Origin: CAYRPN01 sp964426135
GTDB lineage: Bacteria > Planctomycetota > Phycisphaerae > Phycisphaerales > Phycisphaeraceae
Assembly: GCA_964426135.1 (NCBI GenBank)
Contig: CAYRPN010000049.1
Location: forward strand, 1 to 40,876
Reading direction: 5' to 3'
DNA: 40,876 nucleotides
Made by a program: the position numbers and the translations under genes. Positions 22,992 through 31,942 of this stretch are shown piece after piece; the stretch's first letter is position 1; each line of letters begins with the position of its first letter. A model generated the notes under the pieces. That model saw only the letters and a program-made list of their open reading frames with translations. It had not been told where the DNA came from and ran no database searches.

Positions 22992-24330
22992 TAGCGGAAC
23001 GTCGACCATTCAGAAATCCGAGCCGTGGGACGGCCAGAAACCCTACGTCCTTGAGGGCTACGCGGAGGCGCAGGATCTCTACAACAAGGGACCGGCCCAG
23101 TATTACCCGGGCTCCACGGTCGCCGGTCAGTCCAACACGACCAAGAACGCGCTGGACGCCATCGAATACCGGGGGATGCAGGGCTCGGCCGCCCGCACGG
23201 GCCAGCAGCATGCGCTGAACAAGTTCGGCGAGGGCAATCTCGGCGATTGGGACACGGTCGACCAGATGCGGCGCCTCGGGGGCCAAAATTCCTTCGCTCA
23301 CAACCCCGCCGTCTCGCGCCTTGCGAATATGTCGTTCAACGGCACCGACCTGGGGGCCGGTGCGGCCAAGCGCGTCGGTGACATTTCCTCCGTCGGTGCA
23401 AACAGCCTCGCTCAGTATCGCGGCGACGTTGGCGACATCATCACGGGATACGCGCAGTCGCTCAACCCAGCCCTGGCGCCGATCATGGCGACGGCCGGGG
23501 GCGCGCATCTCGGGGGCTCGCCCTACCTCGACGATATGTACGGGAAGGCGGCGGCGGCCGTCACACGGCAGTTCGCGGAGGGCATCGCGCCGGGGCTGGA
23601 CAGCGCGGCATCGCGGGCGGGCCGCTATGGCTCGGGCATGCACGCGAACGTCAAGGATGCGGCCGGCGAGAGCTTCGGGCGCCAGCTCGGCGACCTCGCG
23701 ACCGGCATTTACGGCCAGAATTACGAGGGCGAGCGCGCACGGCAGGAAGCCGCGACGGCAAACGCGTCCAACATCTACCAGCAGGGCCTCGGGCTCCGCG
23801 CCAATACGGCGGCGACCTCCGCCGGACAGGGCGCTACGGACGCCAACCTGCGGCTTGCGGCCTCCGGCCAGATCGGGCAGCAGTCGGCGCAGGATGCGGC
23901 GAACCAGCTCGCGGCGAACCAGCAGCTTTCGCAGGCTTACGAGAGCGGGGCGGACCGTCAGCTGCAGTCGCTGGTCTCCGGCAACAACGCCTACAACGCC
24001 GGCCGGGCTCAGCAGCTCCAGGGGCTCGGTATGCAGCCGGCATATCAGCAGATGGACTACACCGACCTGAACAACGCCTCGGCCGCCGGGCAGGCGCGGG
24101 ACCAGTATTCGCAGCAGCTCATCAACGATCAGGTGGCGCGCCACGACTTCGGACAGAATGCCGACTGGCAGAACCTGTCGCGCTACCTGGCTTCGATCAA
24201 CGGCGGCTCGCCTGGCGCCACGGTCACTCAGACCGGCGGCGGCAGTCCCTATGGCGGTCTCGCGTCCCTGTTCGCGGGGGCTGGCGGTCTCGGCCAGCTC
24301 GCGATGGGCACGCGCGGCTTGCTCTGGTGA
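22981..24330 (+). CDS. Putative internal virion (ejection) protein 1
   Basis: 449 residues, rich in Ala, Gly, Gln and Asn and mostly helical. It has repeated 'A..Q.A..A..' heptad-like stretches between residues 240 and 370 and a Gly-rich hydrophobic end (GGLASLFAGAGGLGQLAMG). The start overlaps the previous gene by 11 bp. Position, size and composition fit ejection proteins that leave the virion with the DNA and form a channel through the host envelope. Confidence 0.65.
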   Translation: MPGSSGTSTIQKSEPWDGQKPYVLEGYAEAQDLYNKGPAQYYPGSTVAGQSNTTKNALDAIEYRGMQGSAARTGQQHALNKFGEGNLGDWDTVDQMRRLGGQNSFAHNPAVSRLANMSFNGTDLGAGAAKRVGDISSVGANSLAQYRGDVGDIITGYAQSLNPALAPIMATAGGAHLGGSPYLDDMYGKAAAAVTRQFAEGIAPGLDSAASRAGRYGSGMHANVKDAAGESFGRQLGDLATGIYGQNYEGERARQEAATANASNIYQQGLGLRANTAATSAGQGATDANLRLAASGQIGQQSAQDAANQLAANQQLSQAYESGADRQLQSLVSGNNAYNAGRAQQLQGLGMQPAYQQMDYTDLNNASAAGQARDQYSQQLINDQVARHDFGQNADWQNLSRYLASINGGSPGATVTQTGGGSPYGGLASLFAGAGGLGQLAMGTRGLLW

Positions 24331-24341
24331 GGTAACGCAGC

Positions 24342-25586
24342 ATGGCATCCATCTGGGACTATCTCGGCGGCGGCACTCCCGACGCGGCCTCGACCGGCAC
24401 GGCAGGGCTTCTGACGCCGCAGGACAGGCTGATGGCGCTGTTTCAGGGTCTGACCCAGGCGGGCATCGGCATGTCGCAGCCGGGGCTTGGCAAGGGGCAG
24501 GCGCTGGCGATGGGGCTCGGCGGACTGGGCCAGGGCATGGCGCAGGGCAATCAGCAGGCGCTGCAACAGCGGCTTTTCATGGACAGGCTGGCTCAGCAGC
24601 AGCGGCAGCAGAAGGCGCAGGAAGACTATCTGGCCGCCAATCCGCAGCACGCGGCGCTTGCCCGAGCGGTAGGGCCTGAGGCGTTCAAGACGCTGCTTGA
24701 TCGGGCGGTGCCAAAACAGGCTGAGGTGCCGTTCGGCTTTGAGAAAGGCCCGAACGGCGTTTCTGCCACTCCGGGGGCCTTCGACACGATGGCGTCGCTT
24801 GAGCGGCTGAAATCCCAGCAACGCACCGAAGGCGAGCGTGGCGGTCAGAACGCGGTGCCGCTTATCACCGAGCAGCCGGCATTCCGGGCTCGGGTTGCCA
24901 GCGCCGAGACATCGGCCCGCGAACAGGCCGGGCTGCCCTTTGTCGGCCCCAAGGCGGCGGCTACAGAGGCGGCGACGCTGCCCTATGCCGGACCACGGGC
25001 GGCAGCGGTCGCCAACGCTCAGCAGGCCGCGCAGGGCGGACAGACGACCTTCACCCGCGAGGGCGCGCTCCGCGACGACTTCACGAAGCTGACGACGGAT
25101 TTCCGCACCGTTCAGGACGCCTACAACAAGATCGGCGAGGCGGCCAAGACCCCTACGGGGGCGGGCGATATGTCGCTGCTCTACAGCTACGTCAAGCTGC
25201 TCGATCCGGGCTCGGTGGTGCGCGAGAGCGAATTTGCGACCGCTGCCGCTTCCGGTTCGCTCGGCGAGCGGATGCAAGGCTACGTCAACCGCGTTCTCAG
25301 CGGCGAGCGGCTGCCCGATACCCTCCGCAAGGAATTCCTCGATCAGGCCCGGGGCATCTACACCGCCCAGAAGAAGGGTTACGACAACCTCACGAGCCAG
25401 TACGAGGCGCTGGCGAAGAACTACGGCGTCGACCCGAAGAACGTCACCACGCGCTTCGACACGCCCGGCGGCCTCCCGGCCACGCCCGAGCTTCCGACCA
25501 CCGGATACACCGAAGGCACGATCCTGACCGGCCCGAAGGGCGAGCAAAAGATCATGCGCGGCGGGAAGTGGGTTGACCTGAAATGA
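24342..25586 (+). CDS. Putative internal virion (ejection) protein 2
   Basis: 414 residues. The N-terminus 'GLLTPQDRLMALFQGLTQAGIGMSQPGLGKGQALAMGLGGLGQGMA' is Gly- and Met-rich and followed by a Gln-rich helix (LAQQQRQQKAQEDYLAANPQ). The middle is helical, and the end is Gly- and Thr-rich. This pattern recurs in ejection proteins located before the large internal protein. No enzymatic motif. ATGA overlap to the next gene. Confidence 0.65.
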   Translation: MASIWDYLGGGTPDAASTGTAGLLTPQDRLMALFQGLTQAGIGMSQPGLGKGQALAMGLGGLGQGMAQGNQQALQQRLFMDRLAQQQRQQKAQEDYLAANPQHAALARAVGPEAFKTLLDRAVPKQAEVPFGFEKGPNGVSATPGAFDTMASLERLKSQQRTEGERGGQNAVPLITEQPAFRARVASAETSAREQAGLPFVGPKAAATEAATLPYAGPRAAAVANAQQAAQGGQTTFTREGALRDDFTKLTTDFRTVQDAYNKIGEAAKTPTGAGDMSLLYSYVKLLDPGSVVRESEFATAAASGSLGERMQGYVNRVLSGERLPDTLRKEFLDQARGIYTAQKKGYDNLTSQYEALAKNYGVDPKNVTTRFDTPGGLPATPELPTTGYTEGTILTGPKGEQKIMRGGKWVDLK

Positions 25587-27601
25587 CCGGCCAGCTTCCT
25601 CCCGGCTGGACTGTGACGCCGCCGCAACCGGCAGCCGCGGCCCCGTTGCCGGCGGGCTGGACGGTCACGCCTCCGTCGCCGGAACAGGAGTTCCGCAACG
25701 GGCCGCTCGGCTTCATGGACAACATGGGTCGCCGGCTCGCGGGCGGAGCGTCGTTCGGTTTCGCGGACGAAATCGCCGCCGGCATGGACGCCTTGACGCA
25801 CCCGTTGCTCGGGCGCGGATCGTCTGCGCCGACCATCGGGGAGCGATACGACGCAAATCTGCAGGGCGAGCGCGGGATTGATCGGGCGTTCGAGAGGCGC
25901 GCACCTGTCCTGTCTGCGGTCGGCGATGTCACCGGCATGATCGGCGGCACGATTGCCGCACCGCTGCTCGCGCCCGGCAAGGTCGCGGGGATGATCCCGG
26001 CGCCCACTTCCATGCTCGGCAAGATGGCTCTCGGCGGAACCGCTGGCGGGGCCGTTGGCGCTGTCGAAGGCTTTGGGACGGGCGAGGGGGGCTTTACCAA
26101 TCGGGCCGAGAATGCGGCGACGCACGGCGCAATCGGGGCGGGTACGGGCGCGCTCATTCCTCCGATGCTCGCGGGCGTCGGGAAACTCGCCGGTCCCGTT
26201 CTCGACAAGATGGGCCTTCGCAACGCCGACAAGGCCGCGCTGAACCAGACGCTCCGCGCATTCGAGCGTGACGGCATCTCACCCGAAGACGCGCTTGCCA
26301 AGCTGAGGGAGTGGCGCGCTGCCGGATCGAAGCCGGAGGCCCTGGTCGACCTCGGCGGCGAAAACGTCCGCGCGCTCGCCACGACGGCGGCCAACTTGCC
26401 CGGTAAGTCGCGACAGGCGGCGATGGACCTTGTGGAGCTTCGGAAGGGCGGAGCGTCCGAGCGCGTCGGCGGTGACATGGCTCGCGCTATCAGCCCGAGC
26501 ACGAACTACTCCGGGACGATAGACGAGTTGATGGCGTCCCGTCGGCGAGCGGCCGATCCGCTGTACGAGAAGATGCGTCAGGCCCCGACCTACTGGGACC
26601 CCGAACTTGAGGCGCTGATGAAACGCCCCTCGATGAAGGATGCGTGGGTCAAGGCCCAGCGCCTGGCAGCCGAGGAAGGCGTCGACCTCCCGAAGGTCTG
26701 GAAGCTCGACGAGAAGACCGGCGAGATGATCCGCACGGGCGAGAGCCGGCCGGACTGGGCCTCCTGGGACTACATCAAGCGCGGCCTCGACGAGGTGATC
26801 GAGGGTCACAAAGACCAGTTCGGCAAGATGACCGATACCGGCCGCACGTCGACCGGCACCCGAAAGGCTCTGCTCGACATCCTCGACGCGGCAAATCCCG
26901 ACTACAGGGCCGCCCGCGCCGCTTATTCGGGTCCGTCTCAGTCGATCGACGCGATGAAACTCGGCCGTACGATCCTGAGCGAAGACGCCGACATCACCGC
27001 GAAGAAAATCGCCTCGCTCGATCCGGGCGACAAGGAGTTCTTCCGCGCGGGCGTGGTCAAGGCGCTTCAGGACAAGGTCGAGAACACGGTGGACGGCCGC
27101 AACGTCGTCGCCAGCTTCTTCAACAAGCCGGCCCTTCGCACCAAGCTCGCCGCCGCCTTCGACAGCCCGGAGGAGTTCAAGCGGTTTGAGGCGCTGATGA
27201 AGCGCGAGATGGACATGGCGACCACGAACAACGCCATCTCGCCTCGCGGCGGCTCGCAGACCATGCGGCTTCTGTCCGGCGCCGAGGACATGCGAACCGA
27301 TCCCGTCGCGGGGCCGCTCGCCAATCTGATGGATCTCAAGTTCGGGACTGCGGCCAGACAGGCGGCAACGTCGCTGATCCGCCCCACTCAGCAAGGCATG
27401 AACAGCAGCACCGCCGACGCCCTGGCGCCGCTCCTGTTCTCAAAGACGCCCGAGGAAACGGCCCGCATTCTCCAGGGGCTGATGGATGCGCAGCGGAGCT
27501 ATCAGTCGATTGGCGCCGCACGGGCTCGGGTGCTCCCGGGCCTTCTCGGCGGCATCGCCAACGTCCCAACCGGGCTTCTCGGCCCCTATCGCCGCCAATG
27601 A
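25583..27601 (+). CDS. Putative large ejection protein
   Basis: 672 residues. Two 'PPGWTVTPP/PAGWTVTPP' repeats open the protein. A Gly/Ala-rich hydrophobic block at about 100-210 ('GMIGGTIAAPLLAPGKVAGMIPAP', 'GGTAGGAVGAVEGFG', 'GAIGAGTGALIPPMLAG') may insert into membrane. A long helical domain follows. It is the last of three ejection-like proteins and the largest. No lytic transglycosylase motif was found. Confidence 0.7.
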   Translation: MTGQLPPGWTVTPPQPAAAAPLPAGWTVTPPSPEQEFRNGPLGFMDNMGRRLAGGASFGFADEIAAGMDALTHPLLGRGSSAPTIGERYDANLQGERGIDRAFERRAPVLSAVGDVTGMIGGTIAAPLLAPGKVAGMIPAPTSMLGKMALGGTAGGAVGAVEGFGTGEGGFTNRAENAATHGAIGAGTGALIPPMLAGVGKLAGPVLDKMGLRNADKAALNQTLRAFERDGISPEDALAKLREWRAAGSKPEALVDLGGENVRALATTAANLPGKSRQAAMDLVELRKGGASERVGGDMARAISPSTNYSGTIDELMASRRRAADPLYEKMRQAPTYWDPELEALMKRPSMKDAWVKAQRLAAEEGVDLPKVWKLDEKTGEMIRTGESRPDWASWDYIKRGLDEVIEGHKDQFGKMTDTGRTSTGTRKALLDILDAANPDYRAARAAYSGPSQSIDAMKLGRTILSEDADITAKKIASLDPGDKEFFRAGVVKALQDKVENTVDGRNVVASFFNKPALRTKLAAAFDSPEEFKRFEALMKREMDMATTNNAISPRGGSQTMRLLSGAEDMRTDPVAGPLANLMDLKFGTAARQAATSLIRPTQQGMNSSTADALAPLLFSKTPEETARILQGLMDAQRSYQSIGAARARVLPGLLGGIANVPTGLLGPYRRQ

Positions 27602-27669
27602 TCGACCGCGAACACCAAGAGCACGAAAACGGCTATCGCCGCGATGTTTCCCGCGATCTGTCCGAGCAT
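27586..27669 (-). CDS. Possible 27-residue membrane peptide
   Basis: Starting 3 nt after the stop of the leftward HNH gene, the minus strand encodes MLGQIAGNIAAIAVFVLLVF followed by AVDHWRR, a textbook single transmembrane helix with a positive tail. There is no clear ribosome binding site, and it overlaps the end of the large ejection gene. Chance is possible. Confidence 0.25.
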   Translation of the reverse strand: MLGQIAGNIAAIAVFVLLVFAVDHWRR

Positions 27670-27672
27670 GGA

Positions 27673-28332
27673 TCAGTCCGGGCGAGCCGAAGTGCGCCAG
27701 CGGCTGTGCTTCTTCGGGGCAAGGGCTTCGGCGATTGGCAGGCCCTTCGCAAGTCGTCTGTGGATCGTCGCTTCATGTCGGCCGAGATGACGCGCCCACT
27801 CCGCGACGGTCATGGACAGCCCGTCATGGGCGATGATGTGGTTGTTCGTCCGGTTATTCTGTTGGGTCTGCATCGTCGCCCAGCGGCAGTTCCCGGGCGC
27901 GTAATTTCCACGAGGGTCGATGCGGTCGAGCGTCAGTCCCTCCGGCCGCGCACCCATGTCGGCGAGGAAGCGCTCGAAAGACCCGCGCCATTCCGGACAC
28001 ACGGAAATGCCCCTGGCCCCGTACTTGGGGAAGTTGGTATCGCGCGAGCTGTAGCATCGGCTGATCATGCTTCGCCACGTTCGATAGGTCGGCGTGCTGG
28101 ACTGGCCGTGCGTCGTATTGCGCTCGATACACACCGCACGATGAACGTCGCGGTTGAGGCACCCGCACGACCGCGACGCGCCTTCAACCAAGCTTCCGCC
28201 TCTCACGACGCCTTCGGTTCCGCACTCGCAGCGGCAAAGCCATTGCGGCTGGTTGTGGCGGTTGTTTTCGACGCGGCGGAGGACGGTCCAGCGACCGAAC
28301 GCGCGCCCGGAAATATCAATGAATGCCGGCAT
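27673..28332 (-). CDS. HNH/AP2-type homing endonuclase-like protein
   Basis: A 219-residue leftward protein. The N-terminal 'GRAFGRWTVLRRV...W-L-CRCECG...SCGCL' is the Zn-binding first part, and 'HGQSSTPTYRTWRSMISRCYS', 'YGARGISVCPEWRGSFERFLADMG', 'LDRIDPRGNYAPGNCRWAT..QQNNR' form a family well known from phage free-standing homing endonucleases. The C-terminus ends in a helix-turn-helix (MTVAEWARHLGRHEATIHRRL). It sits against the surrounding structural operon, between the ejection and tail-fibre genes, with its own promoter. This is typical for a mobile endonuclease. Confidence 0.85.
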   Translation of the reverse strand: MPAFIDISGRAFGRWTVLRRVENNRHNQPQWLCRCECGTEGVVRGGSLVEGASRSCGCLNRDVHRAVCIERNTTHGQSSTPTYRTWRSMISRCYSSRDTNFPKYGARGISVCPEWRGSFERFLADMGARPEGLTLDRIDPRGNYAPGNCRWATMQTQQNNRTNNHIIAHDGLSMTVAEWARHLGRHEATIHRRLAKGLPIAEALAPKKHSRWRTSARPD

Positions 28333-28338
28333 GATCGA

Positions 28339-28367
28339 ATTATGCCACGCGATGCTGGGATTGACAA
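28339..28367 (-). promoter_or_regulatory. Leaderless promoter of leftward HNH gene
   Basis: On the minus strand TTGTCA (28367-28362), 17 bp, CATAAT (28344-28339). Six bases separate the -10 box from the start codon (ATG, 28332). Near-consensus boxes with ideal spacing. The transcript would be leaderless. Confidence 0.6.
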
Positions 28368-28381
28368 GCGAGGGCTGACGA

Positions 28382-30139
28382 ATGGCCAATAATGTTCGGG
28401 CGTGGTCCACTACCGCCGGTAGTAATGGAACTGCGGATGCAGACATAAATTGTGCAGAAGGCTGCCCCCCCAGCGCCGTGAACGATGCCGAGCGCCAGAT
28501 GATGGCGAAGATCAAGAACACCTTGATCGGCGTCGAGTATCTGGACCACGGCTACACCGCGACCTTTGCGACAACCACGACCTTCGCCTCTCCGGGCGAT
28601 CTGACCGCGATCTATCTGGCGTCTCGCCGCCTCAAGTTCGATTGCGGAACTACGCTCTACGGTACGATCCGCTCGGCCTCCTACGTCGCCGCCAACACCA
28701 CCGTCACGATGGTGATGGACAACTCGACGACGCTTTCCTCGTCCCTGTCGGCGGTCTACATCGGGTCCCTCGCGCCGACCAATCCATCGGCCCCGGCGAC
28801 GTTCGACAAGAACAACTACACACTGACGGCCGGAAGCTCGACGGCCTACACGTTGACGCCGACTCCCGGTCTGGCGGCGCTCGACAACGGGACACGCATC
28901 CGGCTCAAGTTCCACACTGCCAACGGGGCTGCGCCGACGCTTGCGGTCTCCGGCCTTACCGCGAAGACTATGGTGGGTCCGGGCAACGCGACGCTCTCCG
29001 GTTCCGAGTTTCCAGCCGATACGACCGCTGCTTTCGTCTACGACTCAAGTCTCGACGTTTGGCAGGCTGAAGGAACACCCGCTAGCGTTACGGCGGCAAG
29101 TCAGAGCGCAGTCGATACTGGCACAGCTACGACCTCGTATGTCTCTCCGTCCACGCTTCTGAACGCCGCGTGGCAGGGGAGCGCTCTCGACAATCGCATC
29201 ATCAATCCGGAAGGGGCGGTGTTCCAGCGCAGTGACGCGGGCGCTGTCGGCACGACCGATAACAGCTACATCTTCGATCGCTGGCGGCTTCTGCTCGGCG
29301 CCGCGAATGCCGCGACGGCATCTCAGATCACGTCCAGCCTGACCAACGGCGCGTCCTATGCGATGCGCCTGACAGTCGGGTCGGGCAACAACAACAAGTT
29401 CGGCATGTGGCAGGTGATCGAAGGCGTCAACTGCAAGGACCTTCAGGGAAAGAAAGTCGTCGTCGCCGCGCGGATCAAGGCCACGTCGGGCCTGTCCGAC
29501 ATCCGCATGGCTTTGGTTGAGTTCACGGGCACGGAAGATAGCGTCTCGGGCGATCCGATTTCTGCGTGGAACTCCGCAGCCACGAACCCGACGCTCGCCG
29601 CCAACTATGCCTTCGTGAACGCGCCCGCGAATATGTCGGTCGGCACAAGCTACGCTCAGTTCACGGTTACCGGGACCGTCTCGTCGAGCGCGGTCAACCT
29701 TGCGGTCTTCATCTGGAACGACGACACATCGACCACGCAGACCACCGATCAGCTTGAGGTAACACAAGTCGAGTTGAAGTCGGGCATCGGCGCGACGCCC
29801 TACAAGGCGCGGCCCTACTCGCTGGAGCTTCAGCTCTGCCAGCGTTACTTCAACTACAAATCTGCCGCCGTTCTCGGTAACGGCTACACGTCCAGCGCTT
29901 CTGTGGCGAAGTGCGCGATCAATACGGGCGTGCGGATGCGGACGGAGACTGCAACGCTGTCGCAGACATCCTGTGTGATCCGGAACGTCGGAGGGTCTGA
30001 AAGCCCGACCGGCATATCGAATGTCGGCTGGGGCATCGGCGCGACCTACATCGTCGACATGACCTCCTCCGGTGCGTTCACGAACGACCGTCCGGTGACG
30101 CTGAACGGCGGCAACATCACTCTCAATTGTGAGCTTTAA
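28382..30139 (+). CDS. Tail fibre / receptor-binding protein
   Basis: 585 residues. The N-terminal 'WSTTAGSNGTADADINCAEGCPPSAVNDAERQMMAKIKN' matches tail-fibre N-termini that attach to the tail. Thr-, Ser- and Gly-rich beta repeats follow. 'NRIINPEGAVFQRS', 'YIFDRWRLLLGAAN' is a common receptor-binding region of phages. The C-terminus is beta-rich. It determines host binding. A tail-fibre-associated gene follows. Confidence 0.85.
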   Translation: MANNVRAWSTTAGSNGTADADINCAEGCPPSAVNDAERQMMAKIKNTLIGVEYLDHGYTATFATTTTFASPGDLTAIYLASRRLKFDCGTTLYGTIRSASYVAANTTVTMVMDNSTTLSSSLSAVYIGSLAPTNPSAPATFDKNNYTLTAGSSTAYTLTPTPGLAALDNGTRIRLKFHTANGAAPTLAVSGLTAKTMVGPGNATLSGSEFPADTTAAFVYDSSLDVWQAEGTPASVTAASQSAVDTGTATTSYVSPSTLLNAAWQGSALDNRIINPEGAVFQRSDAGAVGTTDNSYIFDRWRLLLGAANAATASQITSSLTNGASYAMRLTVGSGNNNKFGMWQVIEGVNCKDLQGKKVVVAARIKATSGLSDIRMALVEFTGTEDSVSGDPISAWNSAATNPTLAANYAFVNAPANMSVGTSYAQFTVTGTVSSSAVNLAVFIWNDDTSTTQTTDQLEVTQVELKSGIGATPYKARPYSLELQLCQRYFNYKSAAVLGNGYTSSASVAKCAINTGVRMRTETATLSQTSCVIRNVGGSESPTGISNVGWGIGATYIVDMTSSGAFTNDRPVTLNGGNITLNCEL

Positions 30140-30142
30140 GCC

Positions 30143-30541
30143 ATGGACACCTGGCACGATCATGGAAACGAGGTCCGCCGCACGGTGGGGAACACAAGCC
30201 TCACCATCCCGAAGGATGCGAGGAACCGGGACTGGAACCTGCTTCAAGAGGCAATCGCTCGCCACGATGCAGAGGTCATTGACCCGCCCACGGCCCAGGC
30301 CGCCGTGCCCGGTGTGGTGACGCGCTTCCAAGCCCGCGCAGCCCTCTTGCAGGCGGGCCTTCTCGATGCCGCGACGGCAGCGGTGGAGGCGACCAACGAT
30401 GCTTTCACCAAGCTGGCGTGGGCCGAGGCGAGCGAGTGGCGCCGGGACAGCGCCTTGGTCGTCAGCATGGCATCGGCCATCGGCCTGACCTCGGATCAAA
30501 TCGACGACCTCTTTCGAGCGGCTGCAGAGATCACGGCGTAA
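30143..30541 (+). CDS. Tail-fibre-adjacent assembly-like protein (132 aa)
   Basis: 132 residues directly after the fibre gene. 'VVTRFQARAALLQAGLLDAATAAVEA' and 'LAWAEASEWRRDSALVVSMASAIGLTSDQIDDLFRAAAEI' match a small protein often found beside phage fibres. It is helical, with no signal peptide. It may assist fibre folding or attachment. Family assignment is by pattern only. Confidence 0.65.
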   Translation: MDTWHDHGNEVRRTVGNTSLTIPKDARNRDWNLLQEAIARHDAEVIDPPTAQAAVPGVVTRFQARAALLQAGLLDAATAAVEATNDAFTKLAWAEASEWRRDSALVVSMASAIGLTSDQIDDLFRAAAEITA

Positions 30542-30546
30542 CGAGC

Positions 30547-30582
30547 GGCCGACGCGGAACGCTGACACGAACCGCGCCGGCC
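30547..30582 (+). terminator. Hairpin between tail and lysis modules
   Basis: GGCCGACGCGG (30547-30557) and CCGCGCCGGCC (30572-30582) pair over 11 positions with one A-C mismatch around a 14-nt loop. No T run follows, so termination is unproven. It separates the fibre genes from the secreted and lysis genes. Confidence 0.35.
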
Positions 30583-30604
30583 TGACCAACGACAGGAGCA
30601 ACCC

Positions 30605-30943
30605 ATGTCGAAGGCTGAGCGAACGCTAGCACGATGGGGGATGGCGGGTCTGGTCGCCGCTCCCCTCGTTTTCTTGGGGGCGGCCCGCGCCCATGAGGAG
30701 GCCCAATGGATCGCGGACGATCCCCGTTTCTCCTACTGCTGTGGCGTTCACGATTGCTCTCCGGCCCCAGAGAGCGAGGTCAGGGCCGTCCGGGACGGGT
30801 GGTATCTGCCGTCTACCGGCCAGACCTTCCTTGAAGGCAGCCCCGATTTGCATGTGAGCCGGGATCACCGGCCGTGGTGGTGCAAGCCGCCGGGCTGGAA
30901 CGGCTGGGTCAAGTGCCTCTTCGTCGCGGCGAGGGGATCATGA
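30605..30943 (+). CDS. Secreted Cys-rich phage protein (112 aa)
   Basis: A clear signal peptide (MSKAERTLARWGMAGLVAAPLVFLGAARA, cleavage after ARA) is followed by 'FSYCCGVHDCSPAPESEVRAVRDGWYLPSTGQ', 'DLHVSRDHRPWWCKPPGWNGWVKCLFV'. Five cysteines suggest disulfides in the periplasm. Similar CC..DC proteins occur in alphaproteobacteria and their phages. Role unknown. AGGAGC lies before the ATG. Confidence 0.7.
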   Translation: MSKAERTLARWGMAGLVAAPLVFLGAARAHEEAQWIADDPRFSYCCGVHDCSPAPESEVRAVRDGWYLPSTGQTFLEGSPDLHVSRDHRPWWCKPPGWNGWVKCLFVAARGS

Positions 30944-31227
30944 TCCGCCTCGCCATCGCGCTCCTCCTCTTCGCCTTCCCCGCCTTCGCCCAGCAGCGGC
31001 AGCTCTGCGCGTCTCGTGCTGCGCTTCTCGAAAAGCTCTCCCAGGACTTCGGCGAGACCCCGTTCGCCAGCGGCATCGACGGAGGAGGGAACCTGATGGA
31101 GATCCTAACCGGCCCCAATGGCTCCTGGACGCTCCTGATCGTCCGCGCCGACAAGGTGGCCTGCATCGTCGGCTCCGGCGAGGGCTGGCTCCTCTACGAG
31201 CCCACTGTCGGCGGGAGGGGCGCCTGA
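30940..31227 (+). CDS. Secreted small protein (95 aa)
   Basis: The ATGA overlap gives a start with a classical signal peptide (MIRLAIALLLFAFPAFAQ). The mature part is small, with two cysteines ('QRQLCASRAALLEKLSQDFGET', 'ACIVGSGEGWLLYEP'). It is probably periplasmic. Similar proteins are common in alphaproteobacterial phages near lysis genes. No catalytic motif. Confidence 0.7.
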   Translation: MIRLAIALLLFAFPAFAQQRQLCASRAALLEKLSQDFGETPFASGIDGGGNLMEILTGPNGSWTLLIVRADKVACIVGSGEGWLLYEPTVGGRGA

Positions 31228-31526
31228 TGGCCGAGGAACACGGCGAGCGTCGTCGCAAGGTGGGGCTGCACTTCGACCCAACCGTCAACGCGGGCCACCT
31301 GCTCACCACGGCGACGCTGCTGGTCGGCCTGGTCATCTGGGGCGCGCGGCTCGAGGCCCGCGTCGATGCCGAAGCCAACACCCGCGAGCGCTTCGAGCAG
31401 CAGTATTACCGCGACCGGAGTTTGGACGGGAAAAGCTCGGACGAGATCAAGGCGGCGCTGCGACGGATCGAGGACAAGCTCGACCGTAAGCAGGATCGGC
31501 CGTACCTGCCGAGTCCCGGGCAGTGA
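31227..31526 (+). CDS. Membrane-anchored coiled-coil protein (99 aa)
   Basis: One hydrophobic segment ('GHLLTTATLLVGLVIWGARL', about residues 23-42) is followed by a charged helix (RVDAEANTRERFEQQYYRD...). It resembles small phage membrane proteins placed in lysis cassettes. It may be a holin accessory or a virion protein. One-base overlap with the preceding gene. Confidence 0.6.
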   Translation: MAEEHGERRRKVGLHFDPTVNAGHLLTTATLLVGLVIWGARLEARVDAEANTRERFEQQYYRDRSLDGKSSDEIKAALRRIEDKLDRKQDRPYLPSPGQ

Positions 31527-31942
31527 CCGATCTCGACACCCTCGCGCGCACCATCTGGGCCGAAGCTCGAGGCGAAGGCGTGCAGGGCATGGAAGCCGTC
31601 GCCGCGGTCATCATGAACCGGGTCAAGGCAGACCTGAAGAACGACGGCCGGCCGGACTGGTGGGGCGAAGGGGTAGAGGGCGTCTGCAAGAAGCCGTGGC
31701 AGTTCTCGTGCTGGAACATGGACGATCCGAACCGCGACAAGCTGCTGCATGTCAGCGACAGGGACCCGTGGTTCAGGACGGCTCAGGAGGTAGCCAGGAG
31801 GGCGCTAGACGGCACGCTGACCGATCCGACCGGAGGCGCGACGCACTACTTGGTCGACCGCCTGGCGGACTCTACGCACTGGTCGAAGGGCAGGGCGCCG
31901 GTCGCGAAGATCGGTAGGCATTGGTTCTACAGGCTCATCTGA
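31523..31942 (+). CDS. Cell wall hydrolase, SleB-like endolysin
   Basis: A 139-residue protein (GTG start). 'LARTIWAEARGEGVQGMEAVAAVIMNRV' with the conserved WAEARGE motif is the catalytic core of SleB-like (Hydrolase_2) enzymes. 'PWQFSCWN' and 'PTGGATHYL' follow as in that family. It cuts peptidoglycan for host lysis. No signal peptide, so it needs a holin. Confidence 0.85.
   Translation: MTDLDTLARTIWAEARGEGVQGMEAVAAVIMNRVKADLKNDGRPDWWGEGVEGVCKKPWQFSCWNMDDPNRDKLLHVSDRDPWFRTAQEVARRALDGTLTDPTGGATHYLVDRLADSTHWSKGRAPVAKIGRHWFYRLI

Noticed and set aside
27598..28392. Rightward 264-aa ORF covering the HNH gene
   Set aside because: Its composition is a shadow of the leftward HNH gene, which has clear family motifs and a promoter.
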